64,000 nucleotides of DNA, taken from GCA-003244245 sp036266995 (GTDB taxonomy: Bacteria; Actinomycetota; Actinomycetes; Mycobacteriales; Pseudonocardiaceae). Under the pieces are notes generated by a model. It did not search any database. It was not told the origin of the DNA and was given only the letters and a program-made list of their open reading frames with translations. The stretch covers positions 5,309 through 69,308 of the forward strand of contig DATAWX010000224.1 of assembly GCA_036266995.1 (NCBI GenBank), given 5' to 3'. A program made the translations under genes and the position numbers. Below are positions 34,888 through 42,856 of the stretch, in pieces. Position 1 is the first letter of the stretch. Every line of letters begins with the position of its first letter.

Positions 34888-34990
34888 GCACCACCAGCGC
34901 GCAGAGCAGGCCGAACAGCATCACCAGCTGGCCGGTGGTAGAGGACAGTCCAGTCGGGTCGCCCGGTGTGAGAACTCCCAGGACGAGCAC
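34853..34990 (-). CDS. 45-residue leaderless single-pass membrane protein
   Basis: A short frame beginning GTG at 34990: a polar, threonine-rich N-terminal part (VLTPGDPTGLSSTTGQ), one hydrophobic helix (LVMLFGLLCALVVLI) and a strongly positive tail (RWWWQQRRR). That is the layout of a small inner-membrane protein with its C-terminus inside. The -10 TATCGT (minus strand 34997-35002) precedes the GTG by exactly six bases, so the message is probably leaderless. The last 35 bases overlap the 3' end of the Rieske gene. The composition (Leu/Val helix, WWW then RRR) is unlike chance antisense. I do not recognise a named family. Confidence 0.6.
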   Translation of the reverse strand: MLVLGVLTPGDPTGLSSTTGQLVMLFGLLCALVVLIRWWWQQRRR

Positions 34991-34996
34991 CCCCTC

Positions 34997-35024
34997 ACGA
35001 TAGCCGCAACCAGGTCCCTAACCT
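34997..35024. promoter_or_regulatory. Divergent leaderless promoters
   Basis: Minus-strand TATCGT (34997-35002) serves the 45-residue membrane protein, and plus-strand TAACCT (35019-35024) serves the DUF3046 gene. Each is six bases from its start codon; the two starts are 40 bases apart. Confidence 0.55.
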
Positions 35025-35030
35025 GGACAG

Positions 35031-35225
35031 ATGCGGATAACCCACCTCCGGCAGCGGATGGACGAGGAATTCGGCCCGGCCAGGGCAGCCGCACTAGCCC
35101 ATGATCATGTGTTCGCCGAGCTCGGTGGTCGGACGGTGAACGCAGCGGTGGAGGCGGGGGTTGACACCAAGCGGGTGTGGGCCGTGGTGTGCGCCGCATT
35201 CGACGTCCCCGAGGGGCGGCGCTGA
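35031..35225 (+). CDS. DUF3046 domain protein
   Basis: A 64-residue protein matching DUF3046 over its full length: RITHLRQRMDEEFGPA, AHDHVFAELGGRTVNAA, and VDTKRVWAVVCAAFDVPEGRR, where the WxxVCxxFxVP ending is characteristic. The family is found almost only in actinobacteria, next to recA, as here (recA starts 204 bases downstream). No biochemical role is established. The ATG is preceded by TAACCT at leaderless spacing, and there is no ribosome site. It could be transcribed on into recA, but the LexA box at 35292 gives recA its own promoter. Confidence 0.92.
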   Translation: MRITHLRQRMDEEFGPARAAALAHDHVFAELGGRTVNAAVEAGVDTKRVWAVVCAAFDVPEGRR

Positions 35226-35291
35226 CCGCTCACCTACATCCCGGTGCCGGTGGGCGCGGCAGTCTCGCACACCGGCGTGTCGTTCCCGACG

Positions 35292-35307
35292 TCGAACAGG
35301 TGTTCGC
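35292..35307. promoter_or_regulatory. LexA (SOS) box of recA
   Basis: TCGAACAGGTGTTCGC matches TCGAAC-N4-GTTCGA with one difference at the last base. It lies 122 bases before the recA ATG in the 204-base gap after DUF3046. Confidence 0.85.
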
Positions 35308-35429
35308 TTAGGATTTGTCCACAGCCGGAGCCCTGTCCACAGATCCGGCGTGAGTCGCCGCGAAGTGTCAGACCTATCGCTTAGCGTCGGCGCGACCCAG
35401 ACGAACCGATCAGCGAGGTGGACCGTCAG

Positions 35430-36470
35430 ATGGCACCAGGACTGGACCGGGAGAAGGCGCTCGAGATCGCCTTGGCCCAGATCGAGAAGCAGCACGGCAA
35501 GGGCTCGGTGATGCGCCTCGGCGAGGAGGGTCGCGCGCCCATCGAGGTGATCCCAACCGGCTCCATCGCCTTGGACGTGGCATTGGGCATCGGTGGCCTG
35601 CCCCGAGGTCGGGTGATCGAGGTGTACGGCCCGGAATCCTCCGGAAAGACGACGGTTGCGCTGCACGCCGTGGCCAACGCCCAGCGGGCCGGCGGGATCG
35701 CCGCGTTCATCGACGCCGAGCATGCGCTGGACCCCGACTACGCGAAAGCGCTCGGCGTGGACACCGACGCCCTGCTGGTCTCCCAACCCGACACCGGGGA
35801 GCAGGCACTGGAGATCACCGACATGCTGATCCGCTCCGGCGCGCTCGACGTCGTGGTGATCGACTCGGTGGCGGCCCTGGTGCCACGGGCGGAGATCGAG
35901 GGCGAGATGGGTGACTCGCACGTCGGCCTGCAGGCCCGGCTGATGAGCCAGGCGCTGCGAAAGATCACCGGTGCGCTGAGCAACTCGGGTACCACCGCGA
36001 TCTTCATCAACCAGCTCCGGGAGAAGATCGGGGTCTTCTTCGGTTCCCCGGAGACCACCACCGGCGGCAAGGCGCTGAAGTTCTACGCCTCGATACGGCT
36101 GGATATCCGTCGGATCGAGACGCTCAAGGACGGCTCGGACGCGGTAGGCAACCGGACCCGCGTCAAAGTGGTGAAGAATAAATGTTCGCCTCCTTTCAAA
36201 CAAGCGGAATTCGATATCCTGTACGGCCACGGAATCAGTCGGGAGGGTTCGCTGATCGACATGGGCGTGGAGCAGGGAATCGTTCGCAAGTCGGGCGCCT
36301 GGTACACCTATGAGGGCGACCAGTTGGGTCAGGGCAAGGAGAACGCGCGCAAGTTCCTCGCCGACAACCCCGACATGGCTGCCGAAATAGAGAAGCGGAT
36401 CAAGGACAAGCTCGGCATCGGGGCGAAGTTGGACGATGACCAGACCGTGCCGGCCCCGGTGGACTTCTGA
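35430..36470 (+). CDS. recA: RecA recombinase
   Basis: A 346-residue RecA that forms filaments on single-stranded DNA, drives strand exchange and stimulates LexA self-cleavage. Walker A GPESSGKTTVALH (about 67-79), Walker B VVVIDSVAALVP, and the DNA-binding loops (EIEGEMGDSHVGLQARLMSQ; IFINQLREKIGVFFGSPETTTGG) are intact, with no intein. I start at ATG 35430 because GAGGTGG is 8 bases upstream; GTG 35418 is an alternative adding four residues. A LexA box lies upstream, and recX overlaps the stop by one base. A short AT-richer patch around 36170-36230 is within the conserved region and probably ordinary. Confidence 0.99.
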   Translation: MAPGLDREKALEIALAQIEKQHGKGSVMRLGEEGRAPIEVIPTGSIALDVALGIGGLPRGRVIEVYGPESSGKTTVALHAVANAQRAGGIAAFIDAEHALDPDYAKALGVDTDALLVSQPDTGEQALEITDMLIRSGALDVVVIDSVAALVPRAEIEGEMGDSHVGLQARLMSQALRKITGALSNSGTTAIFINQLREKIGVFFGSPETTTGGKALKFYASIRLDIRRIETLKDGSDAVGNRTRVKVVKNKCSPPFKQAEFDILYGHGISREGSLIDMGVEQGIVRKSGAWYTYEGDQLGQGKENARKFLADNPDMAAEIEKRIKDKLGIGAKLDDDQTVPAPVDF

Positions 36471-37066
36471 TGTCCCCAGTGCGCACCGAGGCGCCTCGGG
36501 CTGTGATGGGCAGACGCCGTGCCGAGTTCACCGAGGCCGGCAGGGATGACTCCACGGATACCAACGAGATGGGCCCGGCGGCGCAGGCGCAGGGCATCTG
36601 CCTGCGGCTGCTCACGGCGCGGCCGCGCAGCCGGGCCGAGCTGGCCGATGCACTGCGCAGGCGTGGGGTTCCCGAGGAGGTCGGCGAGCCGGTGCTCGAC
36701 CGTCTGAGCGAGGTGGGCCTGATCGACGATGCCGCGTTCGCTGAGTCGGCGGTGCACTCCGCGCAACGTCACCGCGGCCTGGGTAGGCGAGCGCTGCGCA
36801 CCGAGCTCCGACGCAGAGGAGTGCCGAGCGAGATCGTGGACCACGCGGTGGAGGCGGTGCGACCCGAAGCTGAGGAGCAGCGAGCCCGCGAACTGGTTCA
36901 GCGCAAGCTACGCACCAGCACTGTGCGCGATGCTGGCGCCCTAGCCCGCAAACTGGGTGCGATGCTGGCCCGCAAGGGCTACCCCGAGGGGCTGGCCTGG
37001 CGGGTGGTGCACGACGAACTCGGCCCAGATGCCGGGCCCACTGACGTCGAGCCTTTTCTCGACTGA
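36470..37066 (+). CDS. recX: RecA regulator RecX
   Basis: A 198-residue helical protein that binds and restrains RecA filaments. Three RecX three-helix repeats are visible: CLRLLTARPRSRAELADALRRRGVP (about 43-67), LSEVGLIDDAAFAESAVHSAQRHRGLGRRALRTELRRRGV, and LVQRKLRTSTV...KLGAMLARKGYPEGLAWRVV. The ATG shares a base with the recA stop (TGATG), so translation is coupled to recA, the usual arrangement. The 3' end overlaps the convergent LysR gene by 88 bases. The first 35 residues are low-complexity and poorly conserved. Confidence 0.93.
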   Translation: MSPVRTEAPRAVMGRRRAEFTEAGRDDSTDTNEMGPAAQAQGICLRLLTARPRSRAELADALRRRGVPEEVGEPVLDRLSEVGLIDDAAFAESAVHSAQRHRGLGRRALRTELRRRGVPSEIVDHAVEAVRPEAEEQRARELVQRKLRTSTVRDAGALARKLGAMLARKGYPEGLAWRVVHDELGPDAGPTDVEPFLD

Positions 37067-38016
37067 CCACCGCATGGCCCGCCGGGGGCGATGAACTCGA
37101 CGCCGGCGGGAAGGTCGCCCCGCACATGCGCGTCGCCGAGCAGTTGCAACAGAGTGGAGCGAAACTCCTCAGCGGCTCGGGTTGGTCGTACGTCGGTGCG
37201 GTGCGCAAGCGCGATCGTCCGGATCGGCGTGGGAGGGACGAACGGAACACCACGAAGCTTGGGACGGCTCGGGAGAACCATGCTGGGGACTACGGCCACC
37301 CCGAGTCCGGCCTCGACGAAACTGAGGACCGCGTCCATCTCGCCCCCCTCGATGGCGAACCGCGGCTGAAATCCAGCTCGCTGACAGGCCGTGAGAGTCA
37401 TCGACCTGAGGTCGTAGCCCTCCCGGAACATTACCAGCGGTCGGTCCCGGAGGTCCTCAATCCGAAACGAGTCGAAGTCGAGGTCCATGCTGCGCGGCAC
37501 GGCGACGGTAAGTTGCTCGCGAAGGATCGGGACGGTATCCAGGGTGGGGTCGCCGCGCTGCACCGGCGACGTGAGCATCGCCAGGTCGATAGCGCCTTCG
37601 GCGAGTTGTCGCACCAGGTCTCGGGATCCGCTCTCGTCGATGACGAGTTGGATGCCGGGGTAGCGGAGGCGGAAGCAGGCGAGTGCGTGGGCCAGTGGCC
37701 CGGTGCACAGGCTCGGGGTGGCACCCAGCCGCAGCCGCCCCTGGCGGAGCTCGGCGAGCTCGTGGACCTGCAACCGGGCAGTCTCGACGTCAGCCAGGAT
37801 TCGCTTGGCGAAGGGGACGAGTACCTCTCCGGCTGGCGTGAGAGTCACATTGCCCCGGGCCCGATGGAACAGTTCGCTGCCCAGTTCGCGCTCCAGGCAG
37901 TGGATCTGTTTGCTGAGCGAAGGCTGGGCGACGTGCGTGAGCTCAGCCGCCCTGGTGAAGTGGCGGGTCCGGGCGACGGCGAGGAAGTACACCAGTTGCT
38001 GGAGTTGCACTGTCAT
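36979..38016 (-). CDS. LysR-family regulator, divergent from the succinate dehydrogenase operon
   Basis: A 345-residue LysR protein. The N-terminal winged HTH is canonical (LQQLVYFLAVARTRHFTRAAELTHVAQPSLSKQIHCLERELG, residues 5-46). It is followed by an effector domain (RLRLGATPSLCTGPLAHAL, GAIDLAMLTSPV, PLVMFREGYDLRSM, VEAGLGVAVVPSMVL). About 35 C-terminal residues (GGPCGGQSRKGS onwards) lie opposite the recX 3' end and are probably a non-conserved tail. The start is 174 bases from the divergent sdh operon, which is its likely target. Similar LysR genes neighbour this type of sdh operon in Streptomyces. The co-inducer is unknown. Confidence 0.9.
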   Translation of the reverse strand: MTVQLQQLVYFLAVARTRHFTRAAELTHVAQPSLSKQIHCLERELGSELFHRARGNVTLTPAGEVLVPFAKRILADVETARLQVHELAELRQGRLRLGATPSLCTGPLAHALACFRLRYPGIQLVIDESGSRDLVRQLAEGAIDLAMLTSPVQRGDPTLDTVPILREQLTVAVPRSMDLDFDSFRIEDLRDRPLVMFREGYDLRSMTLTACQRAGFQPRFAIEGGEMDAVLSFVEAGLGVAVVPSMVLPSRPKLRGVPFVPPTPIRTIALAHRTDVRPTRAAEEFRSTLLQLLGDAHVRGDLPAGVEFIAPGGPCGGQSRKGSTSVGPASGPSSSCTTRQASPSG

Positions 38017-38190
38017 AGCCTATCGCTATCGAGACCAGCGCCACCATGTCTTGGACGTGTGCCATGGACTCGGCTTACTGTGAGTTATCGCTGCGTGGGC
38101 TGCCGGTAGGCGGCGACCTCCTTCGACGGCGGCGGCCGCCGCAGGCTGAACTAATCATGCTGGCCCTAGCCACCGACCTGAATCGACGTC

Positions 38191-39027
38191 ATGACAACCA
38201 CCTCATCGCCCCCGCCCTGGGGGGGTGCCCCACCTGGTCAGGCACAGTCCGGTCGGGTAGCGATCTCCGCACGGACGTTGCGCACCGACCGATGGTGGGT
38301 ATCGCCCTTGGTGACGGCCGTCGTGCTGGGGGCCTTCATCATCTACACGACGGTCCGGCTGTTTATGCGGGCGGACTACTGGGTTGGGCAATACCACTAT
38401 CTCACCCCGTTGTACTCGCCGTGTTTGAGCGACTCATGCGCCCCGGGGTCGTCGCATCTAGGCACTATCTTGCCGGCGTTTCCCCTGGCGCTACCGCTGC
38501 CGATCTTGATTTTCCCGATCCTCGCGGGATTCCGAGCCAGCTGTTACTACTACCGCAAGGCCGGTTACCGAGCGTTTCTTCAGTCGCCGCCGGGTTGCGC
38601 CGTCACCGAGCCGGCCAAGAAGTACACTGGGGAAACCCGCTTTCCCCTGGTTCTGCAGAACCTGCACCGGTACTTCTTCTATCTCGCGAGTCTGTTGCTA
38701 CTGATCAACACCTATGACGCGGCGGTGGCATTCTTCCCCGCCTCCGGAGGTTTCGGCGTGGGTCTTGGTTCGCTGATCCTGCTGGTCAACGTCACGATGC
38801 TGTGGCTGTACTCGCTGTCGTGCCACGCGTGCCGGCACATCTTCGGAGGCAGGCTCAAGCACTTCTCCCAGCATCCCCTGCGCTACTGGCTCTGGACGAA
38901 ACTATCCAAGCTCAACGGACGCCACATGCAGTTCGCCTGGACGTCGCTGATCACTGTGATGCTCACGGACTTCTACATCATGGCTGTTTCCGCCGGCTGG
39001 ATAGCTGACCTGCGGCTGTTCAACTGA
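38191..39027 (+). CDS. sdhC: Succinate dehydrogenase membrane-anchor subunit (mycobacterial Sdh1 type)
   Basis: A 278-residue membrane subunit with about five or six helices (VSPLVTAVVLGAFIIYTTVRLF, FPLALPLPILIFPILAGF, YFFYLASLLLLI, LILLVNVTMLWLYSL, TSLITVMLTDFYIMAVSAGW). It anchors the catalytic subunits and reduces quinone. Cys/His residues are frequent: CLSDSC (78-83), CHACRHIFGG (211-220). The structure of M. smegmatis Sdh1 was reported with a membrane-embedded Rieske-type cluster, and these are candidate ligands. Order anchor-flavoprotein-iron-sulfur and lengths match Rv0249c-Rv0248c-Rv0247c. First gene of the operon, divergent from the LysR gene. Confidence 0.85.
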   Translation: MTTTSSPPPWGGAPPGQAQSGRVAISARTLRTDRWWVSPLVTAVVLGAFIIYTTVRLFMRADYWVGQYHYLTPLYSPCLSDSCAPGSSHLGTILPAFPLALPLPILIFPILAGFRASCYYYRKAGYRAFLQSPPGCAVTEPAKKYTGETRFPLVLQNLHRYFFYLASLLLLINTYDAAVAFFPASGGFGVGLGSLILLVNVTMLWLYSLSCHACRHIFGGRLKHFSQHPLRYWLWTKLSKLNGRHMQFAWTSLITVMLTDFYIMAVSAGWIADLRLFN

Positions 39028-39056
39028 CTGTCAACTAGACGAGAGAACCGGTACCT

Positions 39057-40955
39057 ATGACCGAGATCGAGCGGCACGACTACGATGTCGTGGTGATCGG
39101 CGCGGGCGGCGCCGGGCTGCGCGCCGCGATCGAGGCGCGCGAGCTGGGCAAGCGCACCGCTGTTGTCTGCAAATCCCTGTTCGGCAAGGCCCACACCGTG
39201 ATGGCTGAGGGAGGCATCGCGGCATCGATGGGCAATGCGAACCCACGGGACAGTTGGCAGGTCCATTTCCGCGACACCATGCGCGGCGGCAAGTTCCTCA
39301 ACAACTGGCGAATGGCCGAGTTACATGCCAAGGAAGCGCCGCAACGGGTATGGGAGCTGGAGACCTACGGTGCGCTGTTCGACCGCACCAAGGACGGCAA
39401 GATCAGCCAGCGCAACTTCGGGGGGCATGAGTACCCGCGGCTGGCGCATGTCGGAGACCGCACGGGTCTGGAGCTGATCCGCACCCTGCAGCAGAAGATC
39501 GTTTCGCTCCAACAGGATGATTTCGCCCAACACGGCGACTATGAGGCCAACCTCAAGGTCTTCGCCGAATGCACGATCACGGACCTGCTCACCGACGGCG
39601 ACGTGGTATCCGGGGCATTCGGCTACTGGCGCGAGACCGGCCGCTTCATCCGGTTCGACGCGCCTGCCGTGGTGCTGGCCACCGGCGGCATCGGGAAGGC
39701 GTTCAAGGTCACCAGCAACTCCTGGGAGTACACCGGGGACGGGCACGCGCTCGCGCTGCGGTGCGGTGCCGCGCTGATCAACATGGAGTTCGTCCAGTTC
39801 CACCCCACCGGAATGGTGTGGCCGCCCAGCGTCAAGGGGATCCTGGTCACCGAGTCGGTCCGCGGTGACGGTGGTGTGCTGCGTAACTCCGAGAACAAGC
39901 GCTTCATGTTCAACTACATCCCCGAGGTCTTCAAGCAGCAGTACGCGACCTCGGAGCAGGAGGCAGACCGCTGGTACGACGATCCGGAGCACAACCGCAG
40001 GCCACCGGAGCTGCTGCCTCGTGACGAGGTTGCGCGTGCGATCAATTCTGAGGTCAAGGCCGGTCGTGGGTCGCCGCATGGCGGGGTCATGCTCGACGTC
40101 TCCACCCGGCTGCCCGCCGAGGTCATCATGAAGCGACTGCCCTCGATGTATCACCAGTTCAAGGAACTGGCCGACGTCGATATCACCGCCGGGCCCATGG
40201 AGGTCGGCCCTACCTGCCACTACGTGATGGGGGGCGTGCAGGTCGATCCGGATACCGCGGCAGCCTCGGTGCGCGGTCTGTTCGCCGCCGGTGAGGTCGC
40301 CGGCGGGATGCACGGCTCCAACAGGCTGGGCGGCAACTCGTTGTCCGACCTGCTCGTGTTCGGTCGCCGGGCCGGTCTCGGAGCGGCGACCTATGTGGAC
40401 TCCCTCGGTGCGCGCCGGCCGTCGGTTCGCGAGGCCGACCTCGACGCTGCGGCGCAGCGGGCGATCAGCCCGTTCCGGGCAGAGCGCAGCGCGGACGCCG
40501 AGAACCCCTACCTGCTCCACCAGGACCTTCAGCAGGTCATGAACGACCTGGTCGGCATCATCCGCAAAGCAGACGAGATACAACTTGCGCTGAAGAAGCT
40601 CGACGAGCTGCGTGAGCGAGCCGAGCACCTCGTGGTGGAGGGCCACCGGCAGTTCAACCCCGGCTGGCACCTCGCGCTGGACCTGCGGAACATGCTCGCG
40701 GTCAGCGAGTGCGTCGCCCGGGCCGCGCTGGAACGCACCGAGAGCCGGGGCGGGCACACCCGAGATGACTTCCCGGTGATGGATGCCGACTGGCGGCACG
40801 TCCTGTTGGTGTGCACTCAGCACACCGATGGTGGCAGCGTTCGCGTCGAACGCGAGGAGCAAGTCCCGATGCGCGCGGACCTCAGTGAACTGTTCGAGCT
40901 CGACGAGCTGAAGAAGTACTTCACCGCTGACGAGCTCCCCGGAGGGACGGTCTGA
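39057..40955 (+). CDS. sdhA: Succinate dehydrogenase / fumarate reductase flavoprotein subunit
   Basis: A 632-residue FAD subunit oxidising succinate to fumarate. Seen: the dinucleotide fold VVVIGAGGAGLRAAIEAREL (residues 10-29), the FAD-attachment region KAHTVMAEGGIAASMGN (conserved His near 44), HPTGMVWPP, RGDGGVLRNSE, and the C-terminal HGSNRLGGNSLSDLLVFGRRAG block. It starts 29 bases after the anchor gene and ends one base before sdhB, within one operon. Length corresponds to mycobacterial Sdh1 SdhA (about 646), longer than the classical Sdh2 type. It acts at the inner face of the membrane. Confidence 0.95.
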   Translation: MTEIERHDYDVVVIGAGGAGLRAAIEARELGKRTAVVCKSLFGKAHTVMAEGGIAASMGNANPRDSWQVHFRDTMRGGKFLNNWRMAELHAKEAPQRVWELETYGALFDRTKDGKISQRNFGGHEYPRLAHVGDRTGLELIRTLQQKIVSLQQDDFAQHGDYEANLKVFAECTITDLLTDGDVVSGAFGYWRETGRFIRFDAPAVVLATGGIGKAFKVTSNSWEYTGDGHALALRCGAALINMEFVQFHPTGMVWPPSVKGILVTESVRGDGGVLRNSENKRFMFNYIPEVFKQQYATSEQEADRWYDDPEHNRRPPELLPRDEVARAINSEVKAGRGSPHGGVMLDVSTRLPAEVIMKRLPSMYHQFKELADVDITAGPMEVGPTCHYVMGGVQVDPDTAAASVRGLFAAGEVAGGMHGSNRLGGNSLSDLLVFGRRAGLGAATYVDSLGARRPSVREADLDAAAQRAISPFRAERSADAENPYLLHQDLQQVMNDLVGIIRKADEIQLALKKLDELRERAEHLVVEGHRQFNPGWHLALDLRNMLAVSECVARAALERTESRGGHTRDDFPVMDADWRHVLLVCTQHTDGGSVRVEREEQVPMRADLSELFELDELKKYFTADELPGGTV

Positions 40956-40956
40956 C

Positions 40957-41715
40957 ATGGGCGATCAGCGGCATTTCCGGGTATGGCGGGGGGACCCCGG
41001 CGGCGGCGACCTGGTCGATTTCGACGTGGAGGTCAATGAGGGAGAGGTGGTCCTGGATGTGATCCACCGCTTGCAGGCCACCCAGGCTCCCGATCTCGCG
41101 GTGCGATGGAACTGCAAGGCCGGCAAGTGCGGATCGTGCAGCGCCGAGATCAACGGCAGACCGCGGCTGTTGTGCATGACCCGGATGTCCACGTTGCCAC
41201 CGCAACTGCCGGTGACGGTCACTCCGATGCGAACCTTCCCGGTCGTCCGCGACCTCGTCACGGACGTGTCATACAACTATCGCAAGGCACGCGAGGTGCG
41301 TTCGTTCATGCCGCCCAAAGGTGTGGAGCCTGGCGAGTACCGGATGCAGCAAGTGGACGTCGAGCGCTCGCAGGAGTTCCGCAAGTGCATCGAATGTTTC
41401 CTGTGCCAGAACACCTGTCACGTGATCCGCGATCACGAGGAGAACAAGGAGAACTTTTCCGGGCCGCGTTTCCTCATGCGCATCGCCGAACTGGACATGC
41501 ACCCGCTGGACGCTGCCAACGAGGAGGGCGTGGATCGCAAACGGGCCGCCCAGGACGAGCACGGACTTGGATTGTGCAACATCACCAAGTGCTGTACCGA
41601 AGTCTGCCCCGAGCACATCAAGATCACCGACAATGCCCTGATTCCGATGAAGGAACGGGTGGTGGATCTTCGCTTCGACCCGCTGATCCGGCTGCTGCGT
41701 CGCAAGCGGAGTTAG
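40957..41715 (+). CDS. sdhB: Succinate dehydrogenase iron-sulfur subunit
   Basis: A 252-residue electron-transfer subunit. Three cluster motifs are visible: CKAGKCGSCSAEINGRPRLLC for [2Fe-2S] (residues about 52-72), CIECFLCQNTC for the first 4Fe/3Fe site (about 143-153) and CNITKCCTEVCP for the remaining ligands (about 206-217). An extra histidine-containing N-terminus (QRHFRVWRGDPGGGDLVDF) fits the Sdh1 type. The ATG lies one base after the sdhA stop. Electrons pass from FAD through these clusters to the anchor. The gene converges with the minus-strand MntP gene, stop to stop with one base between. Confidence 0.95.
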   Translation: MGDQRHFRVWRGDPGGGDLVDFDVEVNEGEVVLDVIHRLQATQAPDLAVRWNCKAGKCGSCSAEINGRPRLLCMTRMSTLPPQLPVTVTPMRTFPVVRDLVTDVSYNYRKAREVRSFMPPKGVEPGEYRMQQVDVERSQEFRKCIECFLCQNTCHVIRDHEENKENFSGPRFLMRIAELDMHPLDAANEEGVDRKRAAQDEHGLGLCNITKCCTEVCPEHIKITDNALIPMKERVVDLRFDPLIRLLRRKRS

Positions 41716-41716
41716 G

Positions 41717-42403
41717 TCAGCGGAGCACTCGGGGCGGGTGGGATCGGGCCTCGTGGCGGAGGTAGATGGTGCCCGCACCCAGGACAAGTACGAGGATGCT
41801 AGCGACTCCGGCGTCGCCCGCAGTGACCAGCCTGGTACGGATCAGCGCTTCGGCTAACAGATAGACGCCGAGAATGATCAGCATGGGGCCAGCGAGGCGT
41901 TCGATGCGCTCGCGCACGTGTTCGCTGATCCGGACGCCGAAGGACAGCCCTAGCTGGGAGACGACCAGTGTTTGGATTGTGATGACGGCAACGATGGTGG
42001 CCGGTACGGTGAGGCCGGCGCCGAGGCCGAGGCTGAAGCCGATCGCCAGTTCGTCGAGGCTGATCGATAACGCGAGCCCGACCAGAGCGGCGCCACGCGC
42101 GCTGGTGAGTCGCCGCGCCTTCGCCACCTCGTCGTCTTCTTCATTGGCCCGCCATAGGTAGCCGCCGAGTACAACGAGCAGGCCACCGGAGAGGTAGTCT
42201 GCGACGCTCCCGACGGTATGTCCAAGGGATGCGCCGAGCGCGAGACCCACCAATGGCATACCGCCTTCGAAAATGGCAAAGATCGCTGAAATCCTCCACC
42301 GAGCCTGGCCGGACGGCCGGCTCGCACCCACCGCGGCGGCGATCGCGAAGGTGTCCAGACCCAGCGGTAGCACGAACAACAGGAGACTAACAATGTTGCC
42401 CAT
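41717..42403 (-). CDS. MntP-family (manganese efflux pump-like) membrane protein 1
   Basis: A 228-residue polytopic protein with six hydrophobic segments and the two-fold repeat of MntP: FVLPLGLDTFAIAAAVG near the N-terminus and VGLALSISLDELAIGFSLG in the second half. The acidic residues (LGLD and LDEL) sit where the metal path of MntP lies. I start at ATG 42403 (GGAG upstream); the frame runs open further upstream but the extra 71 residues are low-complexity and unlike the family. A second MntP-type gene diverges from it 454 bases away. Manganese is the known substrate of family members; specificity here is inferred. Confidence 0.8.
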   Translation of the reverse strand: MGNIVSLLLFVLPLGLDTFAIAAAVGASRPSGQARWRISAIFAIFEGGMPLVGLALGASLGHTVGSVADYLSGGLLVVLGGYLWRANEEDDEVAKARRLTSARGAALVGLALSISLDELAIGFSLGLGAGLTVPATIVAVITIQTLVVSQLGLSFGVRISEHVRERIERLAGPMLIILGVYLLAEALIRTRLVTAGDAGVASILVLVLGAGTIYLRHEARSHPPRVLR

Positions 42404-42856
42404 GGGCTCCGGTCCTGGTCGATAGAAGGTATCGGGGGAACGGTACAACGTGGGGGCAACGCCCATCGAAGTGATCACATGAACTCGGCGCCGAGATGAC
42501 GCAGGCGCGCGCCGGGCGGTGCTGATTCGACCAGATTCGGCGTTTGATGCCGTGCGTCGATGGCGGGCATCACTCTTCTGGGTTTGGTCATCTCCGGTCG
42601 CTGCGCTCTGGCTCAAGTCGTACCCGGTAGCTGAGGATTGTCTCGGGCGAACAGGCTAATTCACCGGGGTTCGACCAATCGCTGGACCGGTCAGCGCTCA
42701 GGGCAGACCGATGGGCGCAGCCAGCCAACCACGGTTCTCAGGTTTCGACGACGCTGTGACCCGCATCCCATAAGGTTCCTTGCTGGGTGATCCGAGGTGG
42801 AACTTCAGAGCGGAAGCACCCTGGCATTCTTCATTGGATAGAGGTCATATTCTTCT
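42404..42856. other. 453-base gap between the two MntP-family genes
   Basis: No convincing gene. The stretch upstream of the plus-strand MntP gene holds a possible folded leader at 42772-42825. I looked for the yybP-ykoY manganese riboswitch consensus and did not find it. A possible -10 (TATTCT, 42848-42853) lies just before the GTG at 42857, too close for a normal leaderless start. Confidence 0.5.
42772..42825 (+). promoter_or_regulatory. Possible structured 5' leader (pseudoknot-like pairing) of MntP gene 2
   Basis: Segment AGGTTCC (42773-42779) can pair with GGAACTT (42799-42805), seven pairs including one G-U. GGGTG (42785-42789), inside that loop, can pair with CACCC (42817-42821) beyond it, giving an interleaved A-B-A'-B' order. 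It ends about 30 bases before the start codon. Pairings this short can occur by chance. Confidence 0.3.

Noticed and set aside
38120..38145. GCGGCGGCCGCCGC palindrome upstream of the sdh operon
   Set aside because: Low-complexity GC palindrome expected by chance at this base composition; no evidence that it is an operator.
39321..40958. 545-residue minus-strand frame over sdhA
   Set aside because: Mirror of a conserved flavoprotein gene with no recognisable motifs.
41717..42616. MntP protein 1 starting at 42616 (299 residues)
   Set aside because: The first 71 residues are low-complexity and not membrane-like; ATG 42403 has a ribosome site and begins the family sequence.
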